Assembly (NCBI GenBank): GCA_030431825.1
Contig: JAUIIJ010000020.1
Location: forward strand, 1-64,000
Reading direction: 5' to 3'
Source: Alphaproteobacteria bacterium
Lineage (GTDB): Bacteria; Pseudomonadota; Alphaproteobacteria; Rhodobacterales; Rhodobacteraceae
DNA: 64,000 nt
Positions within the stretch are counted from its first letter, which is position 1, and every line of letters begins with the position of its first letter. Both the position numbers and the translations under genes were made by a program. Positions 17,600 through 26,473 of the stretch are shown here, piece by piece. The notes beneath the pieces were generated by a model, which was not told where the DNA came from, did not search any database, and was given only the letters and a program-made list of their open reading frames with translations.

Positions 17600-18765
17600 A
17601 TTGCCTCCGTCTGGGGGCCGTTGAGGAACTGGGTGATCAGGTATTGCGCCGCGGTCCTGACCCGCACGATGAAGCCGCCGTTGCCCACCGCATGTCCCGC
17701 CACCAGCGGCAGGCGGGTTTCCGGCAATCCCTCGGGCGAAATCACCAGTTCGGCGAGTTCCTGTCCCTGGGCGATCGGTGCCCTGATGGGGCCGTTGTAG
17801 ACCACTTCGGCGTTCAGGTTTCCGCTGCCAAGAACCGGCAAGAGGATTGTCATGTCTTCGGCAGGAACCAGGTCTACCGTGGGCTGTCCGCCCATCCAGA
17901 CCTCGGCTTGCGTGACCGGCGTTCCCGTTCTTGCGATGGTTTTTTCGGCAAATTGGCGAAACGACCAGTTAACAATGGCTTCGGCCTCCTCTGCGCGGCG
18001 GGCTTCGGTGTCGAGACCGGAAATTACGAAAATCACCCTGCGGTCGCCCTGTTTGGCCGAACCGACAAGCCCGTACCCCGCCTCTTGCGTGTGGCCGGTC
18101 TTGAGCCCGTCCGCGCCGATGTCGAGGGTCAGCAACGGGTTGCGGTTGCGGGTATTCGACGGGGCGCGGCCGTCAAAGGCAAATTCACGCTCGGCGAAAA
18201 GCGGGTAGAACTCGGGGAAGTCGGTGATGAGACGGTTGGCAAGCACCGCGAGGTCATGCACCGACATGCGATGCCCGGCCTGCGGCCAGCCGTTCGAGTT
18301 GGTGAAGGTAGAATTGGTCATGCCGATCTGGCGCGCACGCTCGGTCATGTAGCGGGCAAATCCCGGCTCGGTGCCGTCAGGGCTGAGAGCTTCGGCAATG
18401 ACGGCGCAGGCATCGTTGCCCGACAACACGATGATCCCCCGCAGCAGGTCCTCGACGCGCACCCGGTCATTGGTGTCCAGGAACATGGTCGAACCCTTGT
18501 AGCTCATCGCGTGGGTGGAGACCGGCAGACGTTCGTCCAGCGTCAGCCGCCCGTCGCGGATGGCTTCGAACGCGACATAGAGCGTCATCAGCTTGGACAT
18601 CGAGGCAGGCGGCAGCGGTTCATCCGCGTTTTTCGACAACAGAACGGTGCCAGTGGTCTGGTCCAGAACATAGGCGGCGGCGGCGGAGGTATCAAAGGCA
18701 TGTGCTGCAATCGGCTGCGTCAGCAGCACCGCAACGGCCAGGACGGATTTGATAAGACGTTTCAC
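17596..18765 (-). CDS. D-alanyl-D-alanine carboxypeptidase (penicillin-binding protein 5/6 type)
   Basis: Periplasmic, membrane-anchored enzyme that trims the terminal D-Ala of peptidoglycan stem peptides. The 389 residues include a signal peptide (MKRLIKSVLAVAVLLTQPIAAHA), then SxxK at Ser55-Lys58 (ASMSKLMT), SGN at 115-117 (VLSGNDA), KTG at 222-224 (DGLKTGHT) and a C-terminal PBP5-like beta domain. The start codon is GTG at 18765 preceded by AGGGAG; longer frames lack a signal peptide. First of a coupled chain into tmk-holB-tatD, and 16 bp after a lipoprotein gene. Confidence 0.93.
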   Translation of the reverse strand: MKRLIKSVLAVAVLLTQPIAAHAFDTSAAAAYVLDQTTGTVLLSKNADEPLPPASMSKLMTLYVAFEAIRDGRLTLDERLPVSTHAMSYKGSTMFLDTNDRVRVEDLLRGIIVLSGNDACAVIAEALSPDGTEPGFARYMTERARQIGMTNSTFTNSNGWPQAGHRMSVHDLAVLANRLITDFPEFYPLFAEREFAFDGRAPSNTRNRNPLLTLDIGADGLKTGHTQEAGYGLVGSAKQGDRRVIFVISGLDTEARRAEEAEAIVNWSFRQFAEKTIARTGTPVTQAEVWMGGQPTVDLVPAEDMTILLPVLGSGNLNAEVVYNGPIRAPIAQGQELAELVISPEGLPETRLPLVAGHAVGNGGFIVRVRTAAQYLITQFLNGPQTEAM

Positions 18766-18781
18766 GGGGAAGTCTCCCTGC

Positions 18782-19582
18782 TCAGGTGGTGGAGGGCTTG
18801 GTTTTCGCGAGCCGGAGTTGCGCGGACCGGTGCCGGGCGGGGGCGGATATGCCGTTGTGGTCGCGATCCCGCAGGGCGGCCGCCTCTTCAGGCGGCTCCA
18901 GCGGCGTTTCCAGAACATCGGCGGGCGCGTCGAGCGGTGTAATCACGCTGTCGGTCGCTGCGTCGTCATTCCGGGATCTGGACCAGGGCCAGCGGAATTT
19001 CCTTTCTTTCGGCGCGGGCGCATCCGGCTCAACGGAGGTGACTGCACCGGCAACGATGTCGTCGTCGACAGGTCCGGTCGCATGGCTGTCCTGTGCGTCT
19101 GTTTGCGGGGTTTCGGCCTCGGCTTCTTCGGCGACGGGCTCGCGCAGCAGCGCGGTGACGTGCAGGTTTACCGGTGCGCCGGGCAGCATGGCCAGCGCCT
19201 CGGCCGCGTCCGACGATGCCTGGATGCGCGGGCCGGGTATATCGCGTTCCCTCCGGAACAATGCGCCGACAACCGAGGTGTCGTTCGACGTGTTGCGGAT
19301 GATGACGCGATGCGGATCGGTCACGTCAGGATGCGCCACCCAGATGCCGCCGAGCGAAGGGCGGCCATCCCACAGGCCGGCTTCGGAGATGTCAAATACC
19401 TCGGGGGCTTCGATATCGCGCTGAGTGCCTTTGGTGTCGGTTCTGGTCACGGTGTTCTCGGTCTCGGAACCGGCGCTTTTCAGCCACGGACCGTTATCGC
19501 CGCAGGCCGAGAGTGCCGCCGCGATCAGGACTGCCGCGGTCAAACGAAAGGATGGCCCGAGGCCAGGTTTCATTCGGTTCAT
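18782..19582 (-). CDS. Lipoprotein, possibly RlpA-like
   Basis: A 266-residue lipoprotein: signal with lipobox LSAC, lipidated Cys27 in the MNRMKPG start form. The start at 19582 is chosen for an AAGGAA site 6 bp upstream. Mid-protein, the segment GIWVAHPDVTDPHRVIIRNT, continuing to ALAMLPGAPVNLHVTALL, resembles the double-psi barrel of RlpA-type septal lytic transglycosylases, but the usual catalytic Asp/His pattern is not obvious. The C-terminal 110 residues are acidic, low-complexity and probably disordered, with a PWSRSRNDD patch. It lies upstream of the carboxypeptidase gene, a peptidoglycan context compatible with RlpA. Confidence 0.7.
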   Translation of the reverse strand: MNRMKPGLGPSFRLTAAVLIAAALSACGDNGPWLKSAGSETENTVTRTDTKGTQRDIEAPEVFDISEAGLWDGRPSLGGIWVAHPDVTDPHRVIIRNTSNDTSVVGALFRRERDIPGPRIQASSDAAEALAMLPGAPVNLHVTALLREPVAEEAEAETPQTDAQDSHATGPVDDDIVAGAVTSVEPDAPAPKERKFRWPWSRSRNDDAATDSVITPLDAPADVLETPLEPPEEAAALRDRDHNGISAPARHRSAQLRLAKTKPSTT

Positions 19583-19874
19583 GCCAAATTCCTTGCCTGC
19601 AAACAGGCGTTTCATGCGCCCTGGCCGGTTTTCCGGTCATACTGCTTTGGCGCAAACCGCCATTTTTGCGGCATCATAGCCCGGCAAGCCGGGCATTGAA
19701 AGTCCACAGGCAAGGGCTTGGCAAGAATTCCCCTGAAATCGCGGACACGTGAAGCCGTGATGAAACGCGCGCAGGACAAGGCAATCGGCCTGGGCGCATT
19801 CATCTGGTTGCGTGATGCGGTGTCGCACAAAACCGAATAACATCGGCGTATCGTTTTGATGTATGGAAATAGTC

Positions 19875-20468
19875 ATGGATATTGACCTTTTTCTCGCACT
19901 TGCGCTCTTTGCCTTTGTCTCGTCGATCACTCCGGGGCCGAACAACCTGATGCTGATGACCTCGGGTGCGAATTTCGGCTTTCGCCGCACCATCCCGCAT
20001 ATGTTGGGCGTCGGACTGGGGTTCGTGGTGATGATCCTTTTGCTGGGCGCGGGTCTGGTCGGGCTGTTTGAGGCGTTTCCGGTGGCATATGACCTGCTCA
20101 AGGGGATCAGCGTGGTCTACCTGCTGTTCCTTGCCTACAAGATCGCCACCGCCGCACCGACCGATGAAGCCGCGGCTGTGGGCCGGCCAATGACCTTTCT
20201 TCAGGCAGCGGCGTTTCAATGGGTCAACCCCAAGGCCTGGGCCATGGCGCTGACCGCGATCAGCGCCTATACCCCGACGCAGAGCTTTGGGTCGGTCGTG
20301 CTGGTGGGGCTGGTCTTTGGCGCGATCAACCTGCCTTCGGTGGGCAGCTGGACGCTGCTGGGGCAACAACTGGCGCATATTCTCACCAACCGGACCCGGC
20401 TCGTCGCGTTCAACTGGACCATGGCCGTGCTGCTCGTGGCCTCGCTCTATCCGGTGCTCTGGCCCTGA
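19875..20468 (+). CDS. LysE/RhtB-family amino-acid exporter
   Basis: A 197-residue integral membrane protein with about six helices. The family motif SSITPGPNNLMLMTSGANFGF lies in the first helix region, followed by NPKAWAMAL in the second half, both hallmarks of LysE/RhtB exporters of amino acids and derivatives. The start at 19875 follows GGAA seven bases upstream; an in-frame ATG at 19863 has no ribosome-binding site. Substrate unknown. It is divergent from the lipoprotein gene. Confidence 0.88.
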   Translation: MDIDLFLALALFAFVSSITPGPNNLMLMTSGANFGFRRTIPHMLGVGLGFVVMILLLGAGLVGLFEAFPVAYDLLKGISVVYLLFLAYKIATAAPTDEAAAVGRPMTFLQAAAFQWVNPKAWAMALTAISAYTPTQSFGSVVLVGLVFGAINLPSVGSWTLLGQQLAHILTNRTRLVAFNWTMAVLLVASLYPVLWP

Positions 20469-20592
20469 CGGGCCGCAGGGCATGACGCGCAAATTCACCG
20501 GTTTGAACGCCGCAACGCGGCAACCGTGATCTCCGGCAATTGCAAACCCCCGCGCCATTGGTCATATACGCATCAATCACGGGAGCCCGACT

Positions 20593-21555
20593 ATGACCCA
20601 GTATCTGGATTTCGAAAAACCCCTTGCCGAAATCGAAGGCAAGGCTGAAGAGCTGCGTGCGCTGGCGCGCGCGAACGAGGAAATGGATGTTGCGGACGAG
20701 GCGACGGCGCTGGACCAGAAGGCGGCCAAGCTGCTTGACGATCTCTATTCCGACCTGACGCCCTGGCGTCGGTGCCAGGTGGCCCGCCACCCGGGACGAC
20801 CCCATTGCAAGGATTACGTCAAGGCGCTGTTCACCGAGTTCACACCGCTGGCGGGTGATCGGAATTTTGCCGACGACCTTGCGGTGATGGGCGGTCTTGC
20901 CCGGTTCCACGACCGGCCGGTGATGGTGATCGGGCATGAGAAGGGCAGCGACACCAAATCGCGTATCGAGCACAATTTCGGCATGGCGCGCCCCGAGGGC
21001 TATCGCAAGGCCGTGCGCCTGATGCAGCTCGCCGACCGGTTCAACCTGCCGGTGGTGACGCTCGTGGACACGACCGGCGCCTATCCGGGCAAGGGCGCTG
21101 AGGAACGTGGCCAATCCGAGGCGATCGCCCGCTCTACCGAAGCCTGCCTGCAAATCGGTGTGCCGCTGGTCAGCGTGATCATCGGCGAAGGCGGGTCGGG
21201 CGGGGCGGTTGCCTTTGCCACGGCGAACCGGATCGCGATGCTCGAGCACTCGGTGTACTCGGTGATCTCGCCCGAAGGCTGTGCCTCGATCCTGTGGAAG
21301 AACTCGGAAAAGATGCGCGAGGCCGCCGAAGCGTTGCGCCTGACGGCGCCCGATCTCAAGAAACTGGGCGTGATCGACCGGATTATCCCCGAGCCCAAGG
21401 GCGGCGCACATCGCGACAAGGCGGCGGCGATTGCCGCGGTCGAAAAGAACATTGCCGCCATGCTCGGCGAACTTGGCGACAAGGACAGGGCGACGCTGAT
21501 CGCGGATCGCCGGAACAAATATCTTGAAATGGGTGCCCGGGGCCTGGCGGCCTGA
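20593..21555 (+). CDS. accA: Acetyl-CoA carboxylase carboxyltransferase subunit alpha
   Basis: The alpha subunit of the carboxyltransferase that moves CO2 from biotin to acetyl-CoA, the committed step of fatty-acid synthesis. The 320 residues include [49 protein letters not shown] and [12 protein letters not shown], all conserved in AccA. No membrane segments. accD lies elsewhere, as usual in alphaproteobacteria. Two hairpins follow the gene. Confidence 0.97.
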   Translation: MTQYLDFEKPLAEIEGKAEELRALARANEEMDVADEATALDQKAAKLLDDLYSDLTPWRRCQVARHPGRPHCKDYVKALFTEFTPLAGDRNFADDLAVMGGLARFHDRPVMVIGHEKGSDTKSRIEHNFGMARPEGYRKAVRLMQLADRFNLPVVTLVDTTGAYPGKGAEERGQSEAIARSTEACLQIGVPLVSVIIGEGGSGGAVAFATANRIAMLEHSVYSVISPEGCASILWKNSEKMREAAEALRLTAPDLKKLGVIDRIIPEPKGGAHRDKAAAIAAVEKNIAAMLGELGDKDRATLIADRRNKYLEMGARGLAA

Positions 21556-21561
21556 TAACCG

Positions 21562-21626
21562 ACCCGGCGTCCGTCGTCGATGCCGGGCGTATTCCTTCGG
21601 ATGCCCGGGGGGCGGCGCGCCGCCCT
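21562..21626 (+). terminator. Tandem hairpins after accA, possible terminator
   Basis: CCCGGC (21563-21568) pairs with GCCGGG (21582-21587), followed by CGTATTCCTT; then GGGCGGC-GC-GCCGCCC (21610-21625) followed by TTGCTTGT. Neither has a full T tract, so efficiency is doubtful. Confidence 0.35.
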
Positions 21627-21694
21627 TGCTTGTACATTCCGGAAGCCTCCCCATATCTCATTCGTTGGGAATGAAAGAGGTTCCGGAGACGGCA

Positions 21695-22612
21695 ATGGGC
21701 TATGTAAAGACCGCGATGTTGATGGCGGCGATGACCGCGCTCTTCATGGGTGTCGGGTATCTGATCGGTGGCTGGGGCGGCGCGTTGATCGCGCTCGTCG
21801 TTGCCGCCGCGATGAATGTCTTTACCTGGTGGAATTCGGACCGCATGGTCCTGCGGATGCACTGCGCGCAACCGGTCGCACCGGGCGACCGGATGGGCCT
21901 TCATGCGCTGACCGCCGAACTGGCCCGGAACGCCGGCCTTCCGGAACCCAAGGTCTATCTGATCGACACACCGCAACCCAATGCCTTTGCCACCGGGCGC
22001 AATCCGGCCAACGCGGCGGTGGCGGTGACATCCGGCCTTCTGCGCAGCCTGAGCCGCGAGGAACTGGCCGGGGTGATCGCCCACGAACTGGCCCATATCC
22101 GCAGCCACGATACCGCGATCATGACGGTCACGGCGACATTTGCCGGGGCGATCTCGATGCTGGCCAATTTCGCCCTGTTCTTTGGCGGCTCACGCGAGCG
22201 GCTGGGCCTTTTGGGTACGCTCTTGATGATGATCCTCGCGCCGCTTGCCGCGACGCTGGTACAGATGGCAATCAGCCGGACGCGGGAATATGCCGCCGAC
22301 AAGGCGGGGGCCGAGATCTGCGGGCATCCGCTCTGGCTGGCCTCTGCGCTGGAGAAGATCGCGATGGGCGCGGCGCGGATCGACAATGACGCTGCCGAAC
22401 GCAACCCGGCGACGGCGCATATGTTCATCATCAACCCGTTGCATGCGCACCGGCGCGACAACCTGTTCACCACCCATCCGGCCACCGAGAACCGCGTCGC
22501 CGCGCTGCGGGCGATGGCGGGCCAGACGCGCCGCGCGCCCGAACCTGCGGTTGCGCCAAGCCGTGTGCCGAAGGTACGCAGGCCCGCCGGTTCCAGAGGG
22601 CCCTGGTCCTGA
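21695..22612 (+). CDS. htpX: Membrane zinc metalloprotease HtpX
   Basis: M48-family integral membrane protease for quality control of membrane proteins. The 305 residues have two N-terminal helices ([20 protein letters not shown] region), the zinc motif HELAH at 130-134 ([14 protein letters not shown]), two further helices, and the third-ligand region [14 protein letters not shown]. The start at 21695 follows GGAGAC at proper spacing. The C-terminus continues with a Pro/Arg-rich tail. It is convergent with phnM, with 9 bp between stops. Confidence 0.95.
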   Translation: MGYVKTAMLMAAMTALFMGVGYLIGGWGGALIALVVAAAMNVFTWWNSDRMVLRMHCAQPVAPGDRMGLHALTAELARNAGLPEPKVYLIDTPQPNAFATGRNPANAAVAVTSGLLRSLSREELAGVIAHELAHIRSHDTAIMTVTATFAGAISMLANFALFFGGSRERLGLLGTLLMMILAPLAATLVQMAISRTREYAADKAGAEICGHPLWLASALEKIAMGAARIDNDAAERNPATAHMFIINPLHAHRRDNLFTTHPATENRVAALRAMAGQTRRAPEPAVAPSRVPKVRRPAGSRGPWS

Positions 22613-22621
22613 CCCCGGGCC

Positions 22622-23764
22622 TCAGCCGATCCGCAGCCCGCGACACCAGACCGCACGCACCATCGGCGTGTTTCCGGCCATGGCCACACGCAGCACGTCA
22701 CCGCGTTGCCCCGGCACCAGATCGCCGCGATCGGTGAGTCCCGCAGCGCGCGCCGGGTTGCGGGTGACGCAGGCGATGGCGCGCGGCAGATCCTGCCAGA
22801 CCTCGGCCAGCCGGAATGCGGACAGCAGCAGCGCCGACGGTACATAGTCGGACGAGACGATGTCGAGCAATCCCGCGTCGGCCAGCTCGAGCGCGGCGAC
22901 GTTGCCGGAATGCGACCTGTTCCGGATGATGTTGGGCGCCCCCATCATCACCGCGACGGCATGCTCGCGGCAGGCGGCCGCCGCCTCGTGGGTGGTTGGA
23001 AATTCGGCAAAGGCGACGCCTTGCGTGCGCGACACCGCCACCTGGTCCGCCGTGGTATCGTCATGGCTCGCCAGAACCGCGCCGAGCCGGCGCGATTCGG
23101 CGACCGCCCCGGCCTGGTGCTTGTCGCCGTTGGCAGCTTGCAGCGCCTTCAGGTTCTCCACATGCTCGGCAAATTCGACGTCGTCAAAGCCGCGTTTTTT
23201 CGAAAGGTAGGTCTTGAGCGCCGCCAGATCGCGGAACTGCCGCTGGCCCGGCGTGTGATCCATCAGGCTCAGGATGCCCACGCGGTCCTCGGGGCCGAAC
23301 TCGGCCAGCTCTTCGAGCAGCGTTTCCGAACAGATCTCGGCACGCAGGTGCAGAAAGTGGCTGACCCTGAGATGGCCTGCGGCGCGTGCGGCCAGAAGTT
23401 CGTTCGCAAGGGTACGCGCATAGGGCGCATATCGCATCTGGCCGCCATGGATGGAGCCGACGCGCAGCGCGTCGAACACCGTTGTGATGCCGGTCGAGGC
23501 CAGTTCCGCATCATGGGCGAGAATCGCGGGCAGGTGGGGCCAATCCACTTTCGGACGTGGTTCGATATGGCGCTCCAGATTGTCGGTGTGCAGTTCCACA
23601 AGGCCCGGAATGACAAAATCGCCATCGCAGTCGATCGCGCTATCGGCAACCATGCCGCCCTCCGAGATGGAGTCGATCACGCCGTCCCTGATCGTGAGGC
23701 AACCCGTCACCACCGTGTCGTCAAGAACCAGTCGGGCATTGGCAAGACGGAGTTCCTCTGACAT
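22622..23764 (-). CDS. phnM: Alpha-D-ribose 1-methylphosphonate 5-triphosphate diphosphatase
   Basis: Amidohydrolase that removes pyrophosphate from the ribosyl-phosphonate triphosphate made by PhnGHIL, before C-P cleavage by PhnJ. The 380 residues include the metal-site start FVIPGLVELHTDNLERH, the lysine/histidine area HFLHLRAEICSE, SLMDHTPGQRQF, ASHDDTTADQV and the C-terminal SSDYVPSALLL. It is separated from the phnG-N run by the plus-strand DUF1045 gene and starts only 49 bp from that gene, back to back. A longer start at 23815 would overlap the divergent start codon; ATG 23764 is preferred (AAGG upstream). Confidence 0.95.
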   Translation of the reverse strand: MSEELRLANARLVLDDTVVTGCLTIRDGVIDSISEGGMVADSAIDCDGDFVIPGLVELHTDNLERHIEPRPKVDWPHLPAILAHDAELASTGITTVFDALRVGSIHGGQMRYAPYARTLANELLAARAAGHLRVSHFLHLRAEICSETLLEELAEFGPEDRVGILSLMDHTPGQRQFRDLAALKTYLSKKRGFDDVEFAEHVENLKALQAANGDKHQAGAVAESRRLGAVLASHDDTTADQVAVSRTQGVAFAEFPTTHEAAAACREHAVAVMMGAPNIIRNRSHSGNVAALELADAGLLDIVSSDYVPSALLLSAFRLAEVWQDLPRAIACVTRNPARAAGLTDRGDLVPGQRGDVLRVAMAGNTPMVRAVWCRGLRIG

Positions 23765-23813
23765 GGAACCTTTACCGGCGGATGCGAGGGATGTCGGTAC
23801 GATAGGAGAGTTC

Positions 23814-24485
23814 ATGTCATATACTCGCTTTGCGATCTACTTCGTTCCGCCCGATGGCGCGTTGGCCGGATTCGGGGCGCGTTGGCTGGGATGGGATTTG
23901 GCAACCGGCAGCGCGGTGGCACAGCCGGACCTTGACGGGCTTGCCACGATCACGCGAACTCCGCGCAAATACGGGTTTCACGGCACGCTCAAGCCGCCAT
24001 TCCGGCTGGCCGACGGATGCGATCCGGACGGGCTGGAAAGGGCGGTGCAGGCCGTGGCGGCAGCTTGTGCACCTGCGTGCTGCGAGGGTCTCTACCTGTC
24101 GCGGATCGGCCGGTTTCTGGCCCTGACGCCTGTCGGGGATACGGGTGGCATCGAACGGGTGGCGGCAACCTGCGTTCGCGCGCTCGACGAGTGGCGCGCG
24201 CCCCCGGATGCGGCAGAGCTGGAACGCCGCCGCCGTGCGCGCCTGACCGAACGGCAGGACGCGTTGCTGACGCGTTGGGGCTATCCCTACGTGATGGAAG
24301 AGTTCCGTTTTCACATGACGCTGACCGGTCGCGTGGCTCCTGACGAGGTGGATCGGTGGCGCGAAACCGCCACCGCGCACATGCCGGAGCTGCCCGCCCC
24401 GTTTGAGCTGGACGCGATTGCCCTCGTCGGCGAGCGGAAGGATGGGCATTTCGAATTGATCCAACGCTACACCCTCACCGGCTGA
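23814..24485 (+). CDS. DUF1045 2H-phosphoesterase, phosphonate-associated
   Basis: A 223-residue two-histidine phosphoesterase-like protein of the DUF1045 family, which typically sits inside C-P lyase loci. Both H-x-T motifs are visible: HGTLKPPF in the N-terminal half and HMTLTGR in the C-terminal half. 2H enzymes act on cyclic phosphodiesters; in a locus lacking phnP it is a good candidate for opening 5-phosphoribosyl-1,2-cyclic phosphate, but this is inference. The ATG follows GGAGAG. It faces phnM back to back and overlaps the end of phnN by 19 bp on the opposite strand. Confidence 0.85.
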   Translation: MSYTRFAIYFVPPDGALAGFGARWLGWDLATGSAVAQPDLDGLATITRTPRKYGFHGTLKPPFRLADGCDPDGLERAVQAVAAACAPACCEGLYLSRIGRFLALTPVGDTGGIERVAATCVRALDEWRAPPDAAELERRRRARLTERQDALLTRWGYPYVMEEFRFHMTLTGRVAPDEVDRWRETATAHMPELPAPFELDAIALVGERKDGHFELIQRYTLTG

Positions 24486-25012
24486 AGCGCCGCCAGCGCC
24501 ATTTCGACGGTATGCTCCAGCGATCCGTCATTGCATATCTCGATCACATCCAGACCATCGGGCAACGGTTTCGCAGCCTGTGTGAGCCGACGGTCGATTT
24601 CATTCTCGGATTCGCGCCCGCGTGCGACCAGGCGCTGGCGCAGCACCGATGGGCTGGCCGTCATGTTGAGCACGCGCAGGCGGGGAAAGATGGCATCCGC
24701 CTGCACCAGCGCGCTCCGCGAGAGATTCGCAATGCAAGTGATCCCGGAGCGGACATCCGCCAGCACATCGGCGGGAATGCCATAGTGCAACCCGTGCGCC
24801 TGCCAGTTCACGCAGAATGCGCCATCGCGTGCCATCTTTGCGAATTCCGATCCGGTGACCGCGTCATAGTCTTCTCCGCCCAGACCGGGGGCGCGGGTGA
24901 TGACGCGGCGCACCAGCCGGAATGCCGGTTTCGCGGCGGCGATGCCGGACATCACGCTGTCCTTGCCGACGCCGGAGGGACCGACAACCGCGATCAGGGC
25001 CGCGGCGCTCAT
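24467..25012 (-). CDS. phnN: Ribose 1,5-bisphosphate phosphokinase
   Basis: Phosphorylates ribose 1,5-bisphosphate to PRPP, the last step that recycles the ribose part during phosphonate breakdown. The 181-residue guanylate-kinase-like protein has a P-loop GPSGVGKDS (residues 11-19) and the region VRRVITRAPGLGGEDYDAV. Its ATG overlaps the phnL stop by ATGA. The 3' end overlaps the convergent DUF1045 gene. Confidence 0.94.
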   Translation of the reverse strand: MSAAALIAVVGPSGVGKDSVMSGIAAAKPAFRLVRRVITRAPGLGGEDYDAVTGSEFAKMARDGAFCVNWQAHGLHYGIPADVLADVRSGITCIANLSRSALVQADAIFPRLRVLNMTASPSVLRQRLVARGRESENEIDRRLTQAAKPLPDGLDVIEICNDGSLEHTVEMALAALQPVRV

Positions 25013-25692
25013 GCGGCTTGCTCCGGTGTGAATCGTCCGACATCGATCTCGCGGTCGCAGACCCGGTTTCTGGCATCGGTGTCGTGAAAGATGCCGACAA
25101 TGGCCGCCCCGCGCTGTTTCGCGGTTTCGATCAGGCCGAGAACGATGTCGCGGTTTTCAGGATCGAGGCTCGCCGTGGGTTCATCCAGCAACAGCGCCGG
25201 ATAGGGATGCACGAAACCCCTTGCGATGTTCACCCGCTGTTGCTCGCCGCCGGAAAAGGTTGTCGGCGACAGCGACCAGAGGCGTCGTGGAATGTTCAGC
25301 CGGGTCAACAGATCGCGGGCCTGCGCCTCGGCACGGTCTGGCGGCGCGCCGATGGCGCGCAGCGGTTCGGCGACAACCTGAAGTGTCGGAACGCGGGGCA
25401 CGACGCGCAGGAACTGGCTGACATAGCCCAGTGTCTCGCGCCGGATGCGGATGATCTCGCGCGGTTCGGCCTGAACCAGATCGACGCCCCCGACGCGGAT
25501 CACGCCGCTCCGGGCCATGTAATTGCCATAGATCATCCGCATCAACGTGGATTTGCCCGCCCCGGATGACCCGGTCAACGCCACACATTCGCCGGGCCGG
25601 ACATCGAGATCGACATGCGCAAGCACGTTGATGACGGCGCTGCCCTGGTTGTGCAGCGTGAAGGTCTTGGAAACATTTCTGAGTTCGATCAT
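25009..25692 (-). CDS. phnL: Phosphonate C-P lyase system protein PhnL
   Basis: ABC-type ATPase that joins PhnGHI in forming the ribosyl phosphonate triphosphate. The 227 residues have Walker A GSSGAGKST (41-49), signature FSGGEQQRVNIARGF and Walker B LLLDEPTASLD. There are no membrane segments, as expected for this soluble ABC protein. The start at 25692 gives MIELRNVSKTF; longer frames lack similarity to the family. Coupled to phnN, 10 bp after phnK. Confidence 0.95.
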   Translation of the reverse strand: MIELRNVSKTFTLHNQGSAVINVLAHVDLDVRPGECVALTGSSGAGKSTLMRMIYGNYMARSGVIRVGGVDLVQAEPREIIRIRRETLGYVSQFLRVVPRVPTLQVVAEPLRAIGAPPDRAEAQARDLLTRLNIPRRLWSLSPTTFSGGEQQRVNIARGFVHPYPALLLDEPTASLDPENRDIVLGLIETAKQRGAAIVGIFHDTDARNRVCDREIDVGRFTPEQAA

Positions 25693-25702
25693 CTTCGTGC
25701 CC

Positions 25703-26473
25703 TTACACCTGCAATACCGAACTGACGAGCAACTGCGTATAGGCGTGTTGCGGATCGTCAAGTACCCGGTCGGTCAGCCCGTGTTCCACCACGCGCCCCG
25801 ATTTCATCACCATCAGCCGGTCCGCCAGAAGTCGCACGACCGCAAGATCATGGGTAACGATGATCGCCGAGAGCCCCATGTCGCGCACCAGCCCGCGCAG
25901 CAGGTCAAGCAGCCGCGCCTGCACGCTGACGTCCAGCCCGCCCGTCGGTTCGTCCATGAAGACCAGCCTTGGTCCGGTCACGAGGTTTCGCGCGATCTGA
26001 AGCCGTTGCTGCATGCCGCCGGAAAACGTGACCGGACGGTCGTCGATGCGCCCCGCGTCGATCTCGACCCGGTCCAGCCAGTCGATTGCGTGTCCGCGAA
26101 TGTCGCCGTAATGGCGGTTGCCGATCGCCATCAGGCGTTCGCCGACATTGCCGCCCGCCGACACCCCCATGCGCAGCCCGTCGCTGGCGCGCTGGTGGAC
26201 AAAGGCCCAGTCGGTCCGGCCGAGCATCCGGCGTTCTGGTTCCGACATCGTCACGGTGTCGCGCGGGCCGTGCCCCCGCGTGTCGTAGATCACCGATCCG
26301 GCATCCGGCGTCAGGTGACCCGCCAGACAGTTCAGCAGGGTGGACTTGCCCGACCCGCTCTCGCCGACGATGCCCATGACCTCGCCGGGGTAGAGATCGA
26401 ACGACACGTCCGAACATCCAAGATGGTTGCCGTAGCTGCGGGTCATGCCCTGCACTGAAAGCAGCGGGGTCAT
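25703..26473 (-). CDS. phnK: Phosphonate C-P lyase system protein PhnK
   Basis: ABC-type ATPase that docks on the PhnGHIJ core complex. The 256 residues have Walker A GESGSGKST (37-45), signature FSGGMQQRLQIARNL, Walker B LVFMDEPTGGLD and His switch VTHDLAVVRLLADR. ATG overlaps the phnJ stop by 4 bp. The sequence resembles oligopeptide-type ATPases, as PhnK does generally; its place between phnJ and phnL secures the call. Confidence 0.96.
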   Translation of the reverse strand: MTPLLSVQGMTRSYGNHLGCSDVSFDLYPGEVMGIVGESGSGKSTLLNCLAGHLTPDAGSVIYDTRGHGPRDTVTMSEPERRMLGRTDWAFVHQRASDGLRMGVSAGGNVGERLMAIGNRHYGDIRGHAIDWLDRVEIDAGRIDDRPVTFSGGMQQRLQIARNLVTGPRLVFMDEPTGGLDVSVQARLLDLLRGLVRDMGLSAIIVTHDLAVVRLLADRLMVMKSGRVVEHGLTDRVLDDPQHAYTQLLVSSVLQV

